Assembly (NCBI RefSeq): GCF_019278525.1
Contig: NZ_CP058986.1
Coordinates: forward strand, 2,018,001 to 2,082,000
DNA: 64,000 nucleotides
Reading direction: 5' to 3'
Origin: Polaribacter sp. HaHaR_3_91
GTDB taxonomy: Bacteria > Bacteroidota > Bacteroidia > Flavobacteriales > Flavobacteriaceae
How positions within the stretch are numbered: position 1 is the first letter of the stretch; every line of letters starts with the position of its first letter. A program made the translations under genes and the position numbers. Of the stretch, positions 16,609 through 24,036 are shown piece after piece. The notes under the pieces are model-generated. The model had not been told where the DNA came from, searched no databases, and saw nothing but the letters and a program-made list of their open reading frames with translations.

Positions 16609-17796
16609 TTAGAATTCAGATTTTATTATTTTAACTATAAATTCTCCTTTTGTGTTTATTAACCCTTTTTCACTAATTCCTTTAGAATCATAGTTTATTG
16701 CAAAAGCTTTTCCATTTATTAAGTTTATTATTTTGGCAAACTGTTTACTTACAATTTCCTTTTTAGAATTTATAATTACTGTTTTTCTATTAGACCTTAA
16801 TACTGCAATCGTTTTTTGTTCATTAACTAAAGAAATTAAATTTGATTTAGTAGCTTTTACTTCAATTTCTTTATCAAATGAATTGATAATTTTACCATTT
16901 ATGTCAATTAATTTGACATCTGAAGAATAATAACTGTCTTTCACTAAAGCAAAGCCTTTATAAAAATCAGTTACATCATCATATTTTGCAGGAATAATTA
17001 ATTCTCCATTACTATCAATATAGCCTTTTTTCCTTTCTTTATTTGTAACAATAGCTCTGTTAGAATGAAAATCACCAGGTTTTTGGGTATATTTAAAAGA
17101 GATTTTTTCATTATTTTTTGAGTCAATAAATCCCCATAAATAATAGTTTCCTGATAATTTACAAACTGCAACTAATCCATTAGAAAAATTTGAAGATTTG
17201 TCATATTCTGGTGTAATTACAATTTTATTAGATTTATTTAAAAAGCCTATTTTTTTAGTTTTTCGATTCTTAATTTGTTTTAATCCATCATAAAACATTT
17301 CAACGTTCTTACTGCTCATTGCTTCAAAGACTTTCATACTTGAAGACAATTCATTTAAACCTAATTGTTTATTTATTTCCTTTTGGTTGTAATCACATAT
17401 TATGTTTCCTTTTAAGTCAATAAATACTTCTTTATCGTCATTCGTAATTGCCCAAGTATTATCAGTAATGAAAGGTTTTATTTCTTTAAATTTATACTCG
17501 GTAATTGGATTTTTGTTAAAATCAATTAATCTATATAGTTTCGTATTATTGTCAAAATCATAAGTAACACCTTCATAAAAACTGAAGGTTGTTAAATTCT
17601 TATCGTATTTTTTAAATGTGATCTTTTCAGCTGTAACGTTTCCAAGAGTATCAACTAATGCAAACCCATCATTTTTTAATATTCCAAAAGATACTCCATT
17701 ATAGTTTTTCCCAAAATCATTTGCTACAACTTCTTTTTGAGAATAAACAGAATTGACTAATAATAAAAAAGTAATTGTAATAGTTCCTATTTTCAT
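16609..17796 (-). CDS. WG-repeat protein, secreted
   Basis: The 395-residue protein has a signal peptide (cleavage near VYSQ19). Several WG/KWG-type beta repeats follow, such as KKIGFLNKSNKIVITPEYDKSSNFSNGLVAV, LWGFIDSKNNEKISFKY and KKGYIDSNGELIIPAKYDDVTDFYKGFALV. WG repeats build propeller-like or solenoid domains in exported proteins; the binding partner is unknown. Its unit ends GTTTGGTAAAGTAA and (inverse) GTTAGGTAAAATAA agree at 12 of 14 positions. Confidence 0.85.
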   Translation of the reverse strand: MKIGTITITFLLLVNSVYSQKEVVANDFGKNYNGVSFGILKNDGFALVDTLGNVTAEKITFKKYDKNLTTFSFYEGVTYDFDNNTKLYRLIDFNKNPITEYKFKEIKPFITDNTWAITNDDKEVFIDLKGNIICDYNQKEINKQLGLNELSSSMKVFEAMSSKNVEMFYDGLKQIKNRKTKKIGFLNKSNKIVITPEYDKSSNFSNGLVAVCKLSGNYYLWGFIDSKNNEKISFKYTQKPGDFHSNRAIVTNKERKKGYIDSNGELIIPAKYDDVTDFYKGFALVKDSYYSSDVKLIDINGKIINSFDKEIEVKATKSNLISLVNEQKTIAVLRSNRKTVIINSKKEIVSKQFAKIINLINGKAFAINYDSKGISEKGLINTKGEFIVKIIKSEF

Positions 17797-17809
17797 TTTT
17801 TTTTATTTT

Positions 17810-17942
17810 ACCTAACGTGTTTTTGTATGGAAATTTGCGTTTTAAGTCGACGGCTATTTTCCGAAGGAAAATAGGAGTTGACAAAAATGCAAAAACCTTT
17901 GATTAAGCCAAATATAGCAATTTTTTATACAAGGTGTTGGGC
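17810..17942 (-). repeat. attC-like repeat D (subtype 1)
   Basis: Bounded by ACCTAAC and GTTGGGC, both matching the integron core consensus. The central hairpin is TTTTCCGAAGGAAAA, followed by TTGATTAAGCCAAATATAGC and TTTTTTATACAAGGTGTTG. The TIR gene stop lies four bases beyond the core. Confidence 0.75.
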
Positions 17943-17946
17943 AATG

Positions 17947-19143
17947 TTATTGATATTTAACTACTGTTTTATGGCTTCTCAAATTTTTTAAAAATGATTT
18001 TATTGTATTTCTACTTACTTCAATATTTCCTTTATCTAAATTTTCACAGAAGTCTATTGTTTCATCTGGATTATTTCCAACTTTGTGGTAATTAGTTCCC
18101 AGAATTATCCAAAAAGATTTTTCTTCTCTCATTCTTCTTTGTACTCCAAATTCTTTTAAATTTATAATTTCGTTGTTAATTTCCGCATAACCATTTACCA
18201 TTTCATTATGGCTAACGATTATTCCATTATCTAATATTCCAACAGAGTTTTCTTTTCCTCCAATATCGGAGGTTATATTAAAAGGTTCTAAACTTTCAGA
18301 TTTTATTAATATAAATTCATTTTGTAATGTTGGATTAAACGAAATCCACATGTCAGATATATTTAACTCCCAATTGTAGCCAGTTGTTGTCCAATTTCCA
18401 TTTTTTAATTTAGTGAAGTGTTTTATATAGTCATCTCCTCCCGAAAATCTAAACCACATATTTTCCAGCATTCCAGAATTGCTTAAATTAAATAAAAGTC
18501 TATTTTGACTTTTTTTATCACTAATTTTATGTATTCCAGAATTTAATGTTGGAAAAGATTTTGCTAGAATTTCATTAAAAGGGTATAAACTCATTTTAAA
18601 GCAATTATCCCATTCCGAAAATATCTCCTTTTCATTTTTAGAGTTTCTGAAATTTTTAGTTAATTTCTCAGCTTCTTCTATAAATGACTTTATTTGTACA
18701 TTCAAAATATTTAAATCATAATCAATGTTTAAAATTTTCTTAATATCTTCTATTAATTTAATTAAATCATTTTCATTTAATATTTTAAGTCCTAAACGGT
18801 TTAAGTTAAGAAATCCTATTTTATCGAAGCTTATATCTGGAAATAATAAAGGAATTGTACAATCTTTCTCTAAGGCTACCCAAGAAGCTCCAATTTCATT
18901 TATACATACTTCACTTTTTTTGTAGTTCTCAGAGATAAAGAGTAATGAAATAGAAGCTGAATTAATTTCAGTTTTTAATCTATCTGGAATATATTCTCCG
19001 CTTTTCACATCATAGCCTTTTATACTTGTACAAAAAATTCTATTGTATTCAATGTTCAAGCCTAGTTGCAAAATTTTTTCTACAAAAAGTCTTACTATTT
19101 TTATATCCTTAGATGAATGGCTTATAAAGATTTTCTTTTTCAT
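17947..19143 (-). CDS. TIR-domain protein with unknown C-terminal domain
   Basis: The 398-residue protein starts with a TIR domain (residues ~1-140): KKIFISHSSKD, the BB-loop region around GYDVKSGEYIPDRL, and SISLLFISENYKKSEVCINEIG, where Glu83 is at the position of the NADase/conserved Glu. The remaining ~250 residues have a helical linker and a beta-rich domain (WNWELNIS-like segments, GGKENSVGILDNGIIVSHN) that is not recognised. Bacterial TIR proteins are often anti-phage NAD-depleting effectors. Here it is island cargo. The defence role is inference. Confidence 0.8.
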   Translation of the reverse strand: MKKKIFISHSSKDIKIVRLFVEKILQLGLNIEYNRIFCTSIKGYDVKSGEYIPDRLKTEINSASISLLFISENYKKSEVCINEIGASWVALEKDCTIPLLFPDISFDKIGFLNLNRLGLKILNENDLIKLIEDIKKILNIDYDLNILNVQIKSFIEEAEKLTKNFRNSKNEKEIFSEWDNCFKMSLYPFNEILAKSFPTLNSGIHKISDKKSQNRLLFNLSNSGMLENMWFRFSGGDDYIKHFTKLKNGNWTTTGYNWELNISDMWISFNPTLQNEFILIKSESLEPFNITSDIGGKENSVGILDNGIIVSHNEMVNGYAEINNEIINLKEFGVQRRMREEKSFWIILGTNYHKVGNNPDETIDFCENLDKGNIEVSRNTIKSFLKNLRSHKTVVKYQ

Positions 19144-19153
19144 ATTTAATATT

Positions 19154-19286
19154 GCCCAACGTTGTTGTATATTGAAAGTTGCGTTTAAAGTGAACGGCTA
19201 TTTTCCGAAGGAAAATGGATGTTTACAAAAATGCGACTAGTTTTGTAAAGCACTAATTTAGCAATTTTTACTATACGGTGTTGGCA
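19154..19286 (-). repeat. attC-like repeat E (subtype 1)
   Basis: Bounded by GCCCAAC and GTTGGCA, with central hairpin TTTTCCGAAGGAAAA and GCAATTTTTACTATACGGTG at the right. The GCCCAAC end is the exact inverse of the core at the other side of the TIR gene. Confidence 0.75.
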
Positions 19287-19910
19287 TTAGTTTTTTTTAC
19301 TTTCAGAATATTTACTTTCAATTTCATTTTTCCAATTTTCAAAGTTAATTTTATTCATTCCTTTATTTAAAATCAGATTAGAATTCTTTTTCAGTTTCGT
19401 AACTATTGACTTGTGATTTGGTTTTTCTTTGGTAAAGTTCCATTCAGTTTTTAATCTGCCATATTCCCAAAAATTATATTCATCTTTTATTGAATTTTGT
19501 AATTTATTAAGATCGTAATTATTCATGCGTTTTCCATTTATTCTTGGGTCAAAGAGAATAATTCCATAAACACAAGGAAATCCTTTTTCATTTCTCCAAT
19601 TGTAACCAACAATTACTGTAAATCCATTAATTTTTCCAATTAAATAATCTTTTTTGTGTTTAAAACCAATTTTCATTAATTCCGTAAAAGGATATTTTTT
19701 TAATTCATTTACTCTCTTTTTTGGGCCAAAAAAAACATCATAAATATAATAAAGTGTTCCTAAAAATATAGAAACTCCAAATATTAAGTAAGTAATATTT
19801 ATAATTCCATTTATATTAAATTTTCCTGATATTATAAACGAAAAAAGAAACACCAATAACATTGATGAAAATGAAATTATTGCTTTTCTGTAATATTCAA
19901 ATATTTTCAT
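19287..19910 (-). CDS. Hypothetical membrane protein (island cargo)
   Basis: The 207-residue protein has two N-terminal membrane helices (residues ~10-30 and ~38-62) and a basic cytoplasmic region of ~140 residues with a FTVIVGYNWRNEKGFPCVYGIILFDP strand block. The family is not recognised. Its stop codon directly touches the core of repeat E and its ATG lies 11 bases from the core of repeat F. Confidence 0.6.
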   Translation of the reverse strand: MKIFEYYRKAIISFSSMLLVFLFSFIISGKFNINGIINITYLIFGVSIFLGTLYYIYDVFFGPKKRVNELKKYPFTELMKIGFKHKKDYLIGKINGFTVIVGYNWRNEKGFPCVYGIILFDPRINGKRMNNYDLNKLQNSIKDEYNFWEYGRLKTEWNFTKEKPNHKSIVTKLKKNSNLILNKGMNKINFENWKNEIESKYSESKKN

Positions 19911-19921
19911 TTTTTAATTAA

Positions 19922-19993
19922 TGCCAACGTGTTTGTATATGGTTTGTTGCGTGGTTTAGCACGTAATTTAGCAAATAAAAACCGAATAGAAAG
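19922..19993 (-). repeat. attC-like repeat F, left part (split by IS)
   Basis: Starts TGCCAACGTGTTTGTATATG and continues with GTTGCGTGGTTTAGCACG and TTTAGCAAATAAAAACCG, then is interrupted by the IS. Together with 21426-21488 it makes a 135-bp repeat. Confidence 0.7.
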
Positions 19994-20027
19994 TGAAGTG
20001 CACCCAAATGTTTAGACAAATTTATAA

Positions 20028-20816
20028 TTAATTTTGATAATAATTAGCTCGATATTCAATCGGGCTCATTCCCTTTAAATTTTGTTTAATTCTCTCATTA
20101 TTATAATATTTTATATACACTTTAATCTCTTTTTTTAATTGAGATATCGACTTGTATTTATTTATATAAAACAATTCAGATTTTAGAATACCGAAGAAAT
20201 TTTCTATCACAGCGTTATCTAAACAATTTCCTTTAGGAGACATACTCTGAGTAATTCCTTTTTCTGTTAATAATCTTCGATACTGTTTCATTTGATACTG
20301 CCATCCTTGATCTGAATGTAATATTAAATTTGTTTGATCTGGTATTTTCTTAAAAGACTTTTTCAGCATAATAGCTACTTGTTTAAAATCAGGTTTTTCA
20401 GATAATTGATAATTTATTATTTCTCTATTAAAGAGATCAATTATTGGAGATAGATATAGTTTTTTTCCTAAAACTTTAAATTCTGTAATATCGGTAGCCC
20501 ATTTTTTATTTGGCCTAATAGCTTTAAAATTTCGTTGTAATATATTAGGAGCTGTTTCGCCTATTTGCCCTTTATAAGACTTGTATCTTTTAGCTCTGAC
20601 TAAACTTTTTAAACCTAATTCACGCATTAACTTGAGTACTGTTTTATGATTTATTAGAGTTCCTGTTTTGTTGATTTCTAAAGAGATTCTTCTATAACCA
20701 TATCTTCCTTTGTGACGATGATATATTTGATGAATCAATAGTTTTATCTCTTTATATTTATCAACTATAAGACTTCTTTTATGATGATAATAATAACTAC
20801 TTCTTGCCATGTTCAT
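20028..20816 (-). CDS. IS3-family transposase OrfB (DDE catalytic part)
   Basis: The 262-residue reading has the IS3-type helix-turn-helix remnant (IHQIYHRHKGRYGYRRISLEI) and an rve-type DDE integrase core: WATDIT (first Asp), HSDQGWQYQ (second Asp) and GNCLDNAVIENFFGILKSE (Glu). All catalytic residues are present. The -1 frame relative to OrfA is open back to about 20870 (AKAITELRHKYDLDILLY), so the working protein is probably an OrfAB fusion made by -1 frameshifting near C-AAA-AAG at about 20871-20877. Confidence 0.92.
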   Translation of the reverse strand: MNMARSSYYYHHKRSLIVDKYKEIKLLIHQIYHRHKGRYGYRRISLEINKTGTLINHKTVLKLMRELGLKSLVRAKRYKSYKGQIGETAPNILQRNFKAIRPNKKWATDITEFKVLGKKLYLSPIIDLFNREIINYQLSEKPDFKQVAIMLKKSFKKIPDQTNLILHSDQGWQYQMKQYRRLLTEKGITQSMSPKGNCLDNAVIENFFGILKSELFYINKYKSISQLKKEIKVYIKYYNNERIKQNLKGMSPIEYRANYYQN

Positions 20817-20860
20817 ATGATATAATAAAATATCTAAATCATACTTATGCCTTAATTCTG

Positions 20861-21382
20861 TTATGGCTTTTGCTTTTTGTTTTGCTCTTGTTGAATTAAG
20901 GCCTGTAACTTTTTTAGCAAGTCCAGTTCTGCACGTAATGATTCATTTTCTAATAAAAGTTCCTCTTCTCTTGTTAAAGGTTTATTAGACTTTTTTTTAG
21001 CCCTCTTAAATTGCATAGATTTTGGTTTACCTCTAGGTTTAATGTTTAAGCCTATAATACCCTCTTTTTTATAATTACGTTGCCACTTCATAATTACAGA
21101 TTTTGTAGGAATATTAAATTCTAAACAAGCTTGACTGAAAGATAATGAATCTTTGTCAATAGCTTTTAAAACTTTAAGTTTAAAAGGAATGCTATACACT
21201 TTTGTTTTTCTTGGTAATAGTGCTTTTTTACCATATTTTTCATAAAATCGAATCCAATCATGAAGGGTTGTATGATGACAACCATATAACTTAGACACAT
21301 CTTCAACTGTTTGGTTATTTTTTAAAACTTGCTTTACACATCGAAGTTTAAATGCGTAATCATACTTGACTTTTCTTCCCAT
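20861..21382 (-). CDS. IS3-family transposase OrfA (helix-turn-helix)
   Basis: The 173-residue basic protein has two helix-turn-helix units (residues ~8-45 with VEDVSKLYGCHHTTLHDWIRFYEKYG, and ~65-100 with LSFSQACLEFNIPTKSVIMKWQRNYK) and a C-terminal leucine zipper-like helix (EELLLENESLRAELDLLKKL) for multimerisation. This layout is typical of IS150-group OrfA. It binds the IS ends. Confidence 0.9.
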   Translation of the reverse strand: MGRKVKYDYAFKLRCVKQVLKNNQTVEDVSKLYGCHHTTLHDWIRFYEKYGKKALLPRKTKVYSIPFKLKVLKAIDKDSLSFSQACLEFNIPTKSVIMKWQRNYKKEGIIGLNIKPRGKPKSMQFKRAKKKSNKPLTREEELLLENESLRAELDLLKKLQALIQQEQNKKQKP

Positions 21383-21425
21383 AATAATACCCTCAAATAG
21401 TGTCTAACTTTTTGGGAGCAGTTCA

Positions 21426-21488
21426 AAATCCGCGAGGATTTTCGTAAGTAGGCGAGAACCAAGCAATAAATTATATACGGTGTTGCCC
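21426..21488 (-). repeat. attC-like repeat F, right part (split by IS)
   Basis: Continues AAATCCGCGAGGATTTTCG (subtype 2 hairpin), GTAGGCGAGAACCAAGC, TTATATACGG and ends in GTTGCCC. The stop of the DUF695/RraB gene lies seven bases beyond. Confidence 0.7.
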
Positions 21489-21495
21489 ACAGTTT

Positions 21496-22338
21496 TTATT
21501 CCTCAATTGATGTTTCCCAACCATCATAATCTCCATTTAATTCAGATGCTTTTTGCCATAATTCCAATGTATATTCATCTATTTCGTCATAACCAACTTT
21601 GTCAATTCGTGATATTTGAATAACAAACTTATATTCGTTCGGTTGTTCTGTTTTTCCTTTATTTTTTGTCTTAAAACCTAAATCATTTGTAAATTTCTCA
21701 AATTGGTCAATTTCATTTTGAGTTTTAAAATAAACCCAATGAAAAACCTCTCTTTCTTTCGTTAGTTTGTCTCCACCTTTTTCTAATTGTTCGAGAACTC
21801 TTCTGTTTTGGATTATTTGCATTTGTCTTGGCAAAGGATATAGAAAGTCAAAATATCCGTTCCATTCTTTATCTTCATTATGTCCAAAGTCAAATTTGTG
21901 ATTCGGAAATTGGGTCATTGCAGATGAGACTTCTTTTTCCATTAAAATCGTGTTTTCTCCAAAAAAATACAAATCTCGAAATCCATTAGAAGTCAATCGA
22001 CCAGCAAAAGTGTAATTCAGATTTTTTTTGTCAAATCCGCTTATTATTACGTCTTCAATTTTCGATAATTCATCCGCATCTTCGTTACTCGACAATCCAT
22101 TATCTTTCGGATTAGGCATTTTGATTGAAACATAAACTACAATTTCTTGTCCTTTTATTGGCGCAACATTCATTAAATTCAAATCGGTTGCAATTGAACT
22201 TAATTTGTCATTTACATTCGAAAAGTAAAATGTCCAATCAGGTTGATATTCATTTTTCGGTTCAGATTGTCCGAAGATTTTACTTAAAAATCCCATAAAT
22301 AAAATAAAGGTTAATATGTTTCGATGATGTTTTTTCAA
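21496..22338 (-). CDS. DUF695 and RraB-like two-domain protein, exported
   Basis: The 280-residue reading starts with a TTG codon; KKHHRNILTFILFMGFLSKIFG then gives a credible signal peptide, and no ATG lies upstream. Residues ~30-150 match DUF695 (PDWTFYFSN, QEIVVYVSIKMPNPKDNGL, SKIEDVI). Residues ~185-275 match the RraB/DUF1260 fold (REVFHWVYFKTQNEIDQFEKFTNDLGF, ISRIDKVGYDEIDEYTLELWQKASELNGDYDGWE). RraB regulates RNase E in enterobacteria, but the fused exported form has no known role. The TTG lies five bases from the repeat G core. Confidence 0.7.
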   Translation of the reverse strand: MKKHHRNILTFILFMGFLSKIFGQSEPKNEYQPDWTFYFSNVNDKLSSIATDLNLMNVAPIKGQEIVVYVSIKMPNPKDNGLSSNEDADELSKIEDVIISGFDKKNLNYTFAGRLTSNGFRDLYFFGENTILMEKEVSSAMTQFPNHKFDFGHNEDKEWNGYFDFLYPLPRQMQIIQNRRVLEQLEKGGDKLTKEREVFHWVYFKTQNEIDQFEKFTNDLGFKTKNKGKTEQPNEYKFVIQISRIDKVGYDEIDEYTLELWQKASELNGDYDGWETSIEE

Positions 22339-22343
22339 ATTGT

Positions 22344-22476
22344 GGGCAACGTGTTAGTCTATGGAAAGTTGCGTGTTTGTGTGCGAGGATTTTCCGAAGG
22401 AAAATCAAATGTAGCAAACGTGCAACGACCTTTGTTTAAGCACAAAACCAGCAATTTTTTATATACTGTGTTGTGC
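22344..22476 (-). repeat. attC-like repeat G (subtype 1)
   Basis: Bounded by GGGCAAC and GTTGTGC. Contains TTGCGTGTTTGTGTGCGAG, hairpin TTTTCCGAAGGAAAA, TTTAAGCACAAAACCAGC and TTTTTTATATACTGTG. It is closely similar to repeat H. Confidence 0.75.
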
Positions 22477-22484
22477 ATAGTTTT

Positions 22485-22988
22485 TTATTTCTCCGGTACA
22501 AATTTAAATGGTAAAAGGAATTTCACTTTAACTTTTTTATTTTTAGTTAATTCAGCAGGTTTCCAGTCAGGTAACTTTGAAATTACATCATAGCAAGATT
22601 TGTCAATATGATTTTTAAATCCTTCTATAATTTCAATATCAACAACTTTTCCTAATGTGTCAACAACAAATGTCGCTTTAACTTTTCCCTCAACTTTTTC
22701 AATAAACCCTTGTTTAAAAGCAAAGTTATTTTGAATAAATATTGTTAGAGAATCTAGTCCGCCAGGAAATTCAGGCATTTTCTTTAAACTCATAAAATTT
22801 ATTTGCTCATCATTTTCGTCTAAAAGTTGGTATTCCAAGTTCAGCGAATTTTGCGATTCCACTTTTTTAAATTCCGATTGAGTGATTTCATTTTCAGAAT
22901 CAGAATTGTTTTCCGTTTCTGTTTTTTCCGAATTCTTACAAGAAATCAGAAGTAAAATGGTCAATATAATTCCTATTTTTCTATTCAA
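22485..22988 (-). CDS. TonB C-terminal-domain lipoprotein
   Basis: The 167-residue protein begins at a TTG codon (the frame is closed by TAA seven codons upstream and no ATG intervenes). It has a lipobox LLLISC (Cys17), an acidic linker and a TonB-like C-terminal domain: MPEFPGGLDSLTIFIQNNF, VEGKVKATFVVDTLGKVVDIEIIEG, KLPDWKPAELTKNKKVKVKFLLPFKF. Such stand-alone TonB_C lipoproteins lack the inner-membrane anchor, so they do not act as canonical energy transducers. It is island cargo. Confidence 0.75.
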   Translation of the reverse strand: MNRKIGIILTILLLISCKNSEKTETENNSDSENEITQSEFKKVESQNSLNLEYQLLDENDEQINFMSLKKMPEFPGGLDSLTIFIQNNFAFKQGFIEKVEGKVKATFVVDTLGKVVDIEIIEGFKNHIDKSCYDVISKLPDWKPAELTKNKKVKVKFLLPFKFVPEK

Positions 22989-23010
22989 TTCGTCAGTTTT
23001 CTCAAATTAT

Positions 23011-23144
23011 GCACAACGGTTACGTATATGAAATGTTGCGTGTTTGTGTGCGAGGATTTTCCGAAGGAAAATCAGAAGCTAGCAAACAAAGCAACTAACA
23101 TTGGTTAAGCACAAAATAGCAATTTTTTATATACAATGTTGTAT
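23011..23144 (-). repeat. attC-like repeat H (subtype 1)
   Basis: Bounded by GCACAAC and GTTGTAT, with GTTGCGTGTTTGTGTGCGAG, hairpin TTTTCCGAAGGAAAA, GGTTAAGCACAAAATAGC and TTTTTTATATACAATG. GCACAAC is the inverse of the right core of repeat G across the intervening gene. Confidence 0.75.
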
Positions 23145-23154
23145 GCAGTGTTTT

Positions 23155-23571
23155 TTATTCATTCAGTTTTATAAAAATCAGAGTCGCACAAATAATTAAC
23201 AAAAACCAAAATAAATAACCATAAGCTCTTATTTTTTGTGCTTGTCGATATTTTTTTTCAAAACCATATTTTTCAAATCGTTCCATTTCAGATTCCGTAA
23301 AATGGTCTTCTCTCCATCTCGGTTTTGTCGTAAAAAAAGGTAAAATGAAAAAAGAAAACATTTCCTCATTTGTTAGAGGTTTGTCTTTTCGGTCATTTTG
23401 AAATTTCTTATATTTTAAGTAATCAGATTCAATTTCAGTTTTTTGTTCCTTTGTCAAATTCCGAGAATTAAATTCAGATTCTGCTTTTTTAATTTCAGTT
23501 TTGTCAGTTCCGTTTTTTATGATGTCAAATAATTCGACATTTGAATATCTATAAATCTTTTTGTCAATCAT
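23155..23571 (-). CDS. Hypothetical tail-anchored protein (island cargo)
   Basis: The 138-residue product is charged and helical, with one C-terminal membrane helix (residues ~113-134, AYGYLFWFLLIICATLIFI). A longer reading starts at GTG 23586; the ATG at 23571 is preferred because it leaves an 18-base gap to the core, as in other units. The family is not recognised. It is the first unit of the array in the direction of transcription. Confidence 0.55.
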   Translation of the reverse strand: MIDKKIYRYSNVELFDIIKNGTDKTEIKKAESEFNSRNLTKEQKTEIESDYLKYKKFQNDRKDKPLTNEEMFSFFILPFFTTKPRWREDHFTESEMERFEKYGFEKKYRQAQKIRAYGYLFWFLLIICATLIFIKLNE

Positions 23572-23589
23572 AAAGGTGCTGTTCACATT

Positions 23590-23615
23590 GCATACAACTT
23601 GTTTATATACTTACT
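23590..23615 (-). repeat. Truncated attC-like end I (array boundary)
   Basis: GCATACAAC is the exact inverse of the right end of repeat H across the unit. Similarity to the repeats continues for about 15 more bases (TTGTTTATATACTT) and then stops. The upstream repeat is truncated here, or this is a different type of attachment site. Confidence 0.5.
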
Positions 23616-23799
23616 TTAACTCCTCATATCTTCCTTTATTAGGGAAATATGCTCAATTATTTAAGTTTTTTGTTTGAAATTCTTTCATAGCAAATAAGGG
23701 AAGAATTTTTCATGATAAAAGTACAATTTATATGGTGTTTATATAGATTAACTTATTAACAGTAATTTGTTAATTATCAACCTTAAAAAGACTTCATTT

Positions 23800-24036
23800 T
23801 TGTCATTTCGGTTTTAAGAGAAGTCGCATAACAGTATTACCAAAAACCAGAGCAACTTTATGGGACTCCTCTCGAAAAGTGCTCTAATTGTGAGGGTTTG
23901 TACCATTAAAACCAAAAAAGATACATCAGAGTATAAACGGTATAGTGCCCTTTGTATTTAATCAAAATAGTCCACGAATTAGATGACTTCTATAATTTCG
24001 ACCTTTTAGAGAAATCACTTATAGGAACATCATTTA
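23800..24036. repeat. Eroded REP-like sequences upstream of the island
   Basis: A GTCATTTCGG ... GAGAAGTCGCATAA arm faces TTATGGGACTCCTCTC as an imperfect inverted repeat (23812-23880). A second piece, ATTTCGACC..TTTAGAGAAATCAC, lies at about 23995-24021. No gene is visible in 23616-24112. Confidence 0.4.

Larger units (their letters stand above)
19994..21425 (-). mobile_element. IS3-family (IS150-like) insertion sequence
   Basis: A 1432-bp element with 25-bp imperfect terminal inverted repeats (19994-20018 and 21401-21425, 20 identities, beginning TGAA and sharing CCCAAA and TTAGACA). It encodes OrfA and OrfB in the order and frame relation of the IS150 group. Both genes look intact. It interrupts repeat F; removing it restores a repeat of standard length. 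A target duplication is unclear (AAG on the left, AAA on the right). Confidence 0.88.
14487..23598 (-). other. Integron-like gene-cassette array
   Basis: Single genes, all on the minus strand, are separated by ~133-135 bp imperfect-hairpin repeats (14487, 16464, 17810, 19154, 19922, 22344, 23011, plus degenerate copies at 15213 and 23590). Repeat ends match RYYYAAC and GTTRRRY-type cores in several cases (GCCCAAC, GTTGGGC, GTTAGGT). The two ends of each intact unit share an inverted 10-13 nt sequence specific to that unit. Stop codons lie 0-10 bases and start codons 5-24 bases from the cores. This is the organisation of integron attC cassettes. No integrase or attI is in the window. Confidence 0.7.

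Noticed and set aside
14487-23144. CRISPR array
   Set aside because: The repeats are ~133-135 bp and spaced by whole genes, with no short unique spacers and no cas genes.
14487-23598. Composite transposon or prophage
   Set aside because: There is only one IS, it sits inside a repeat, and no phage structural or replication genes are present.
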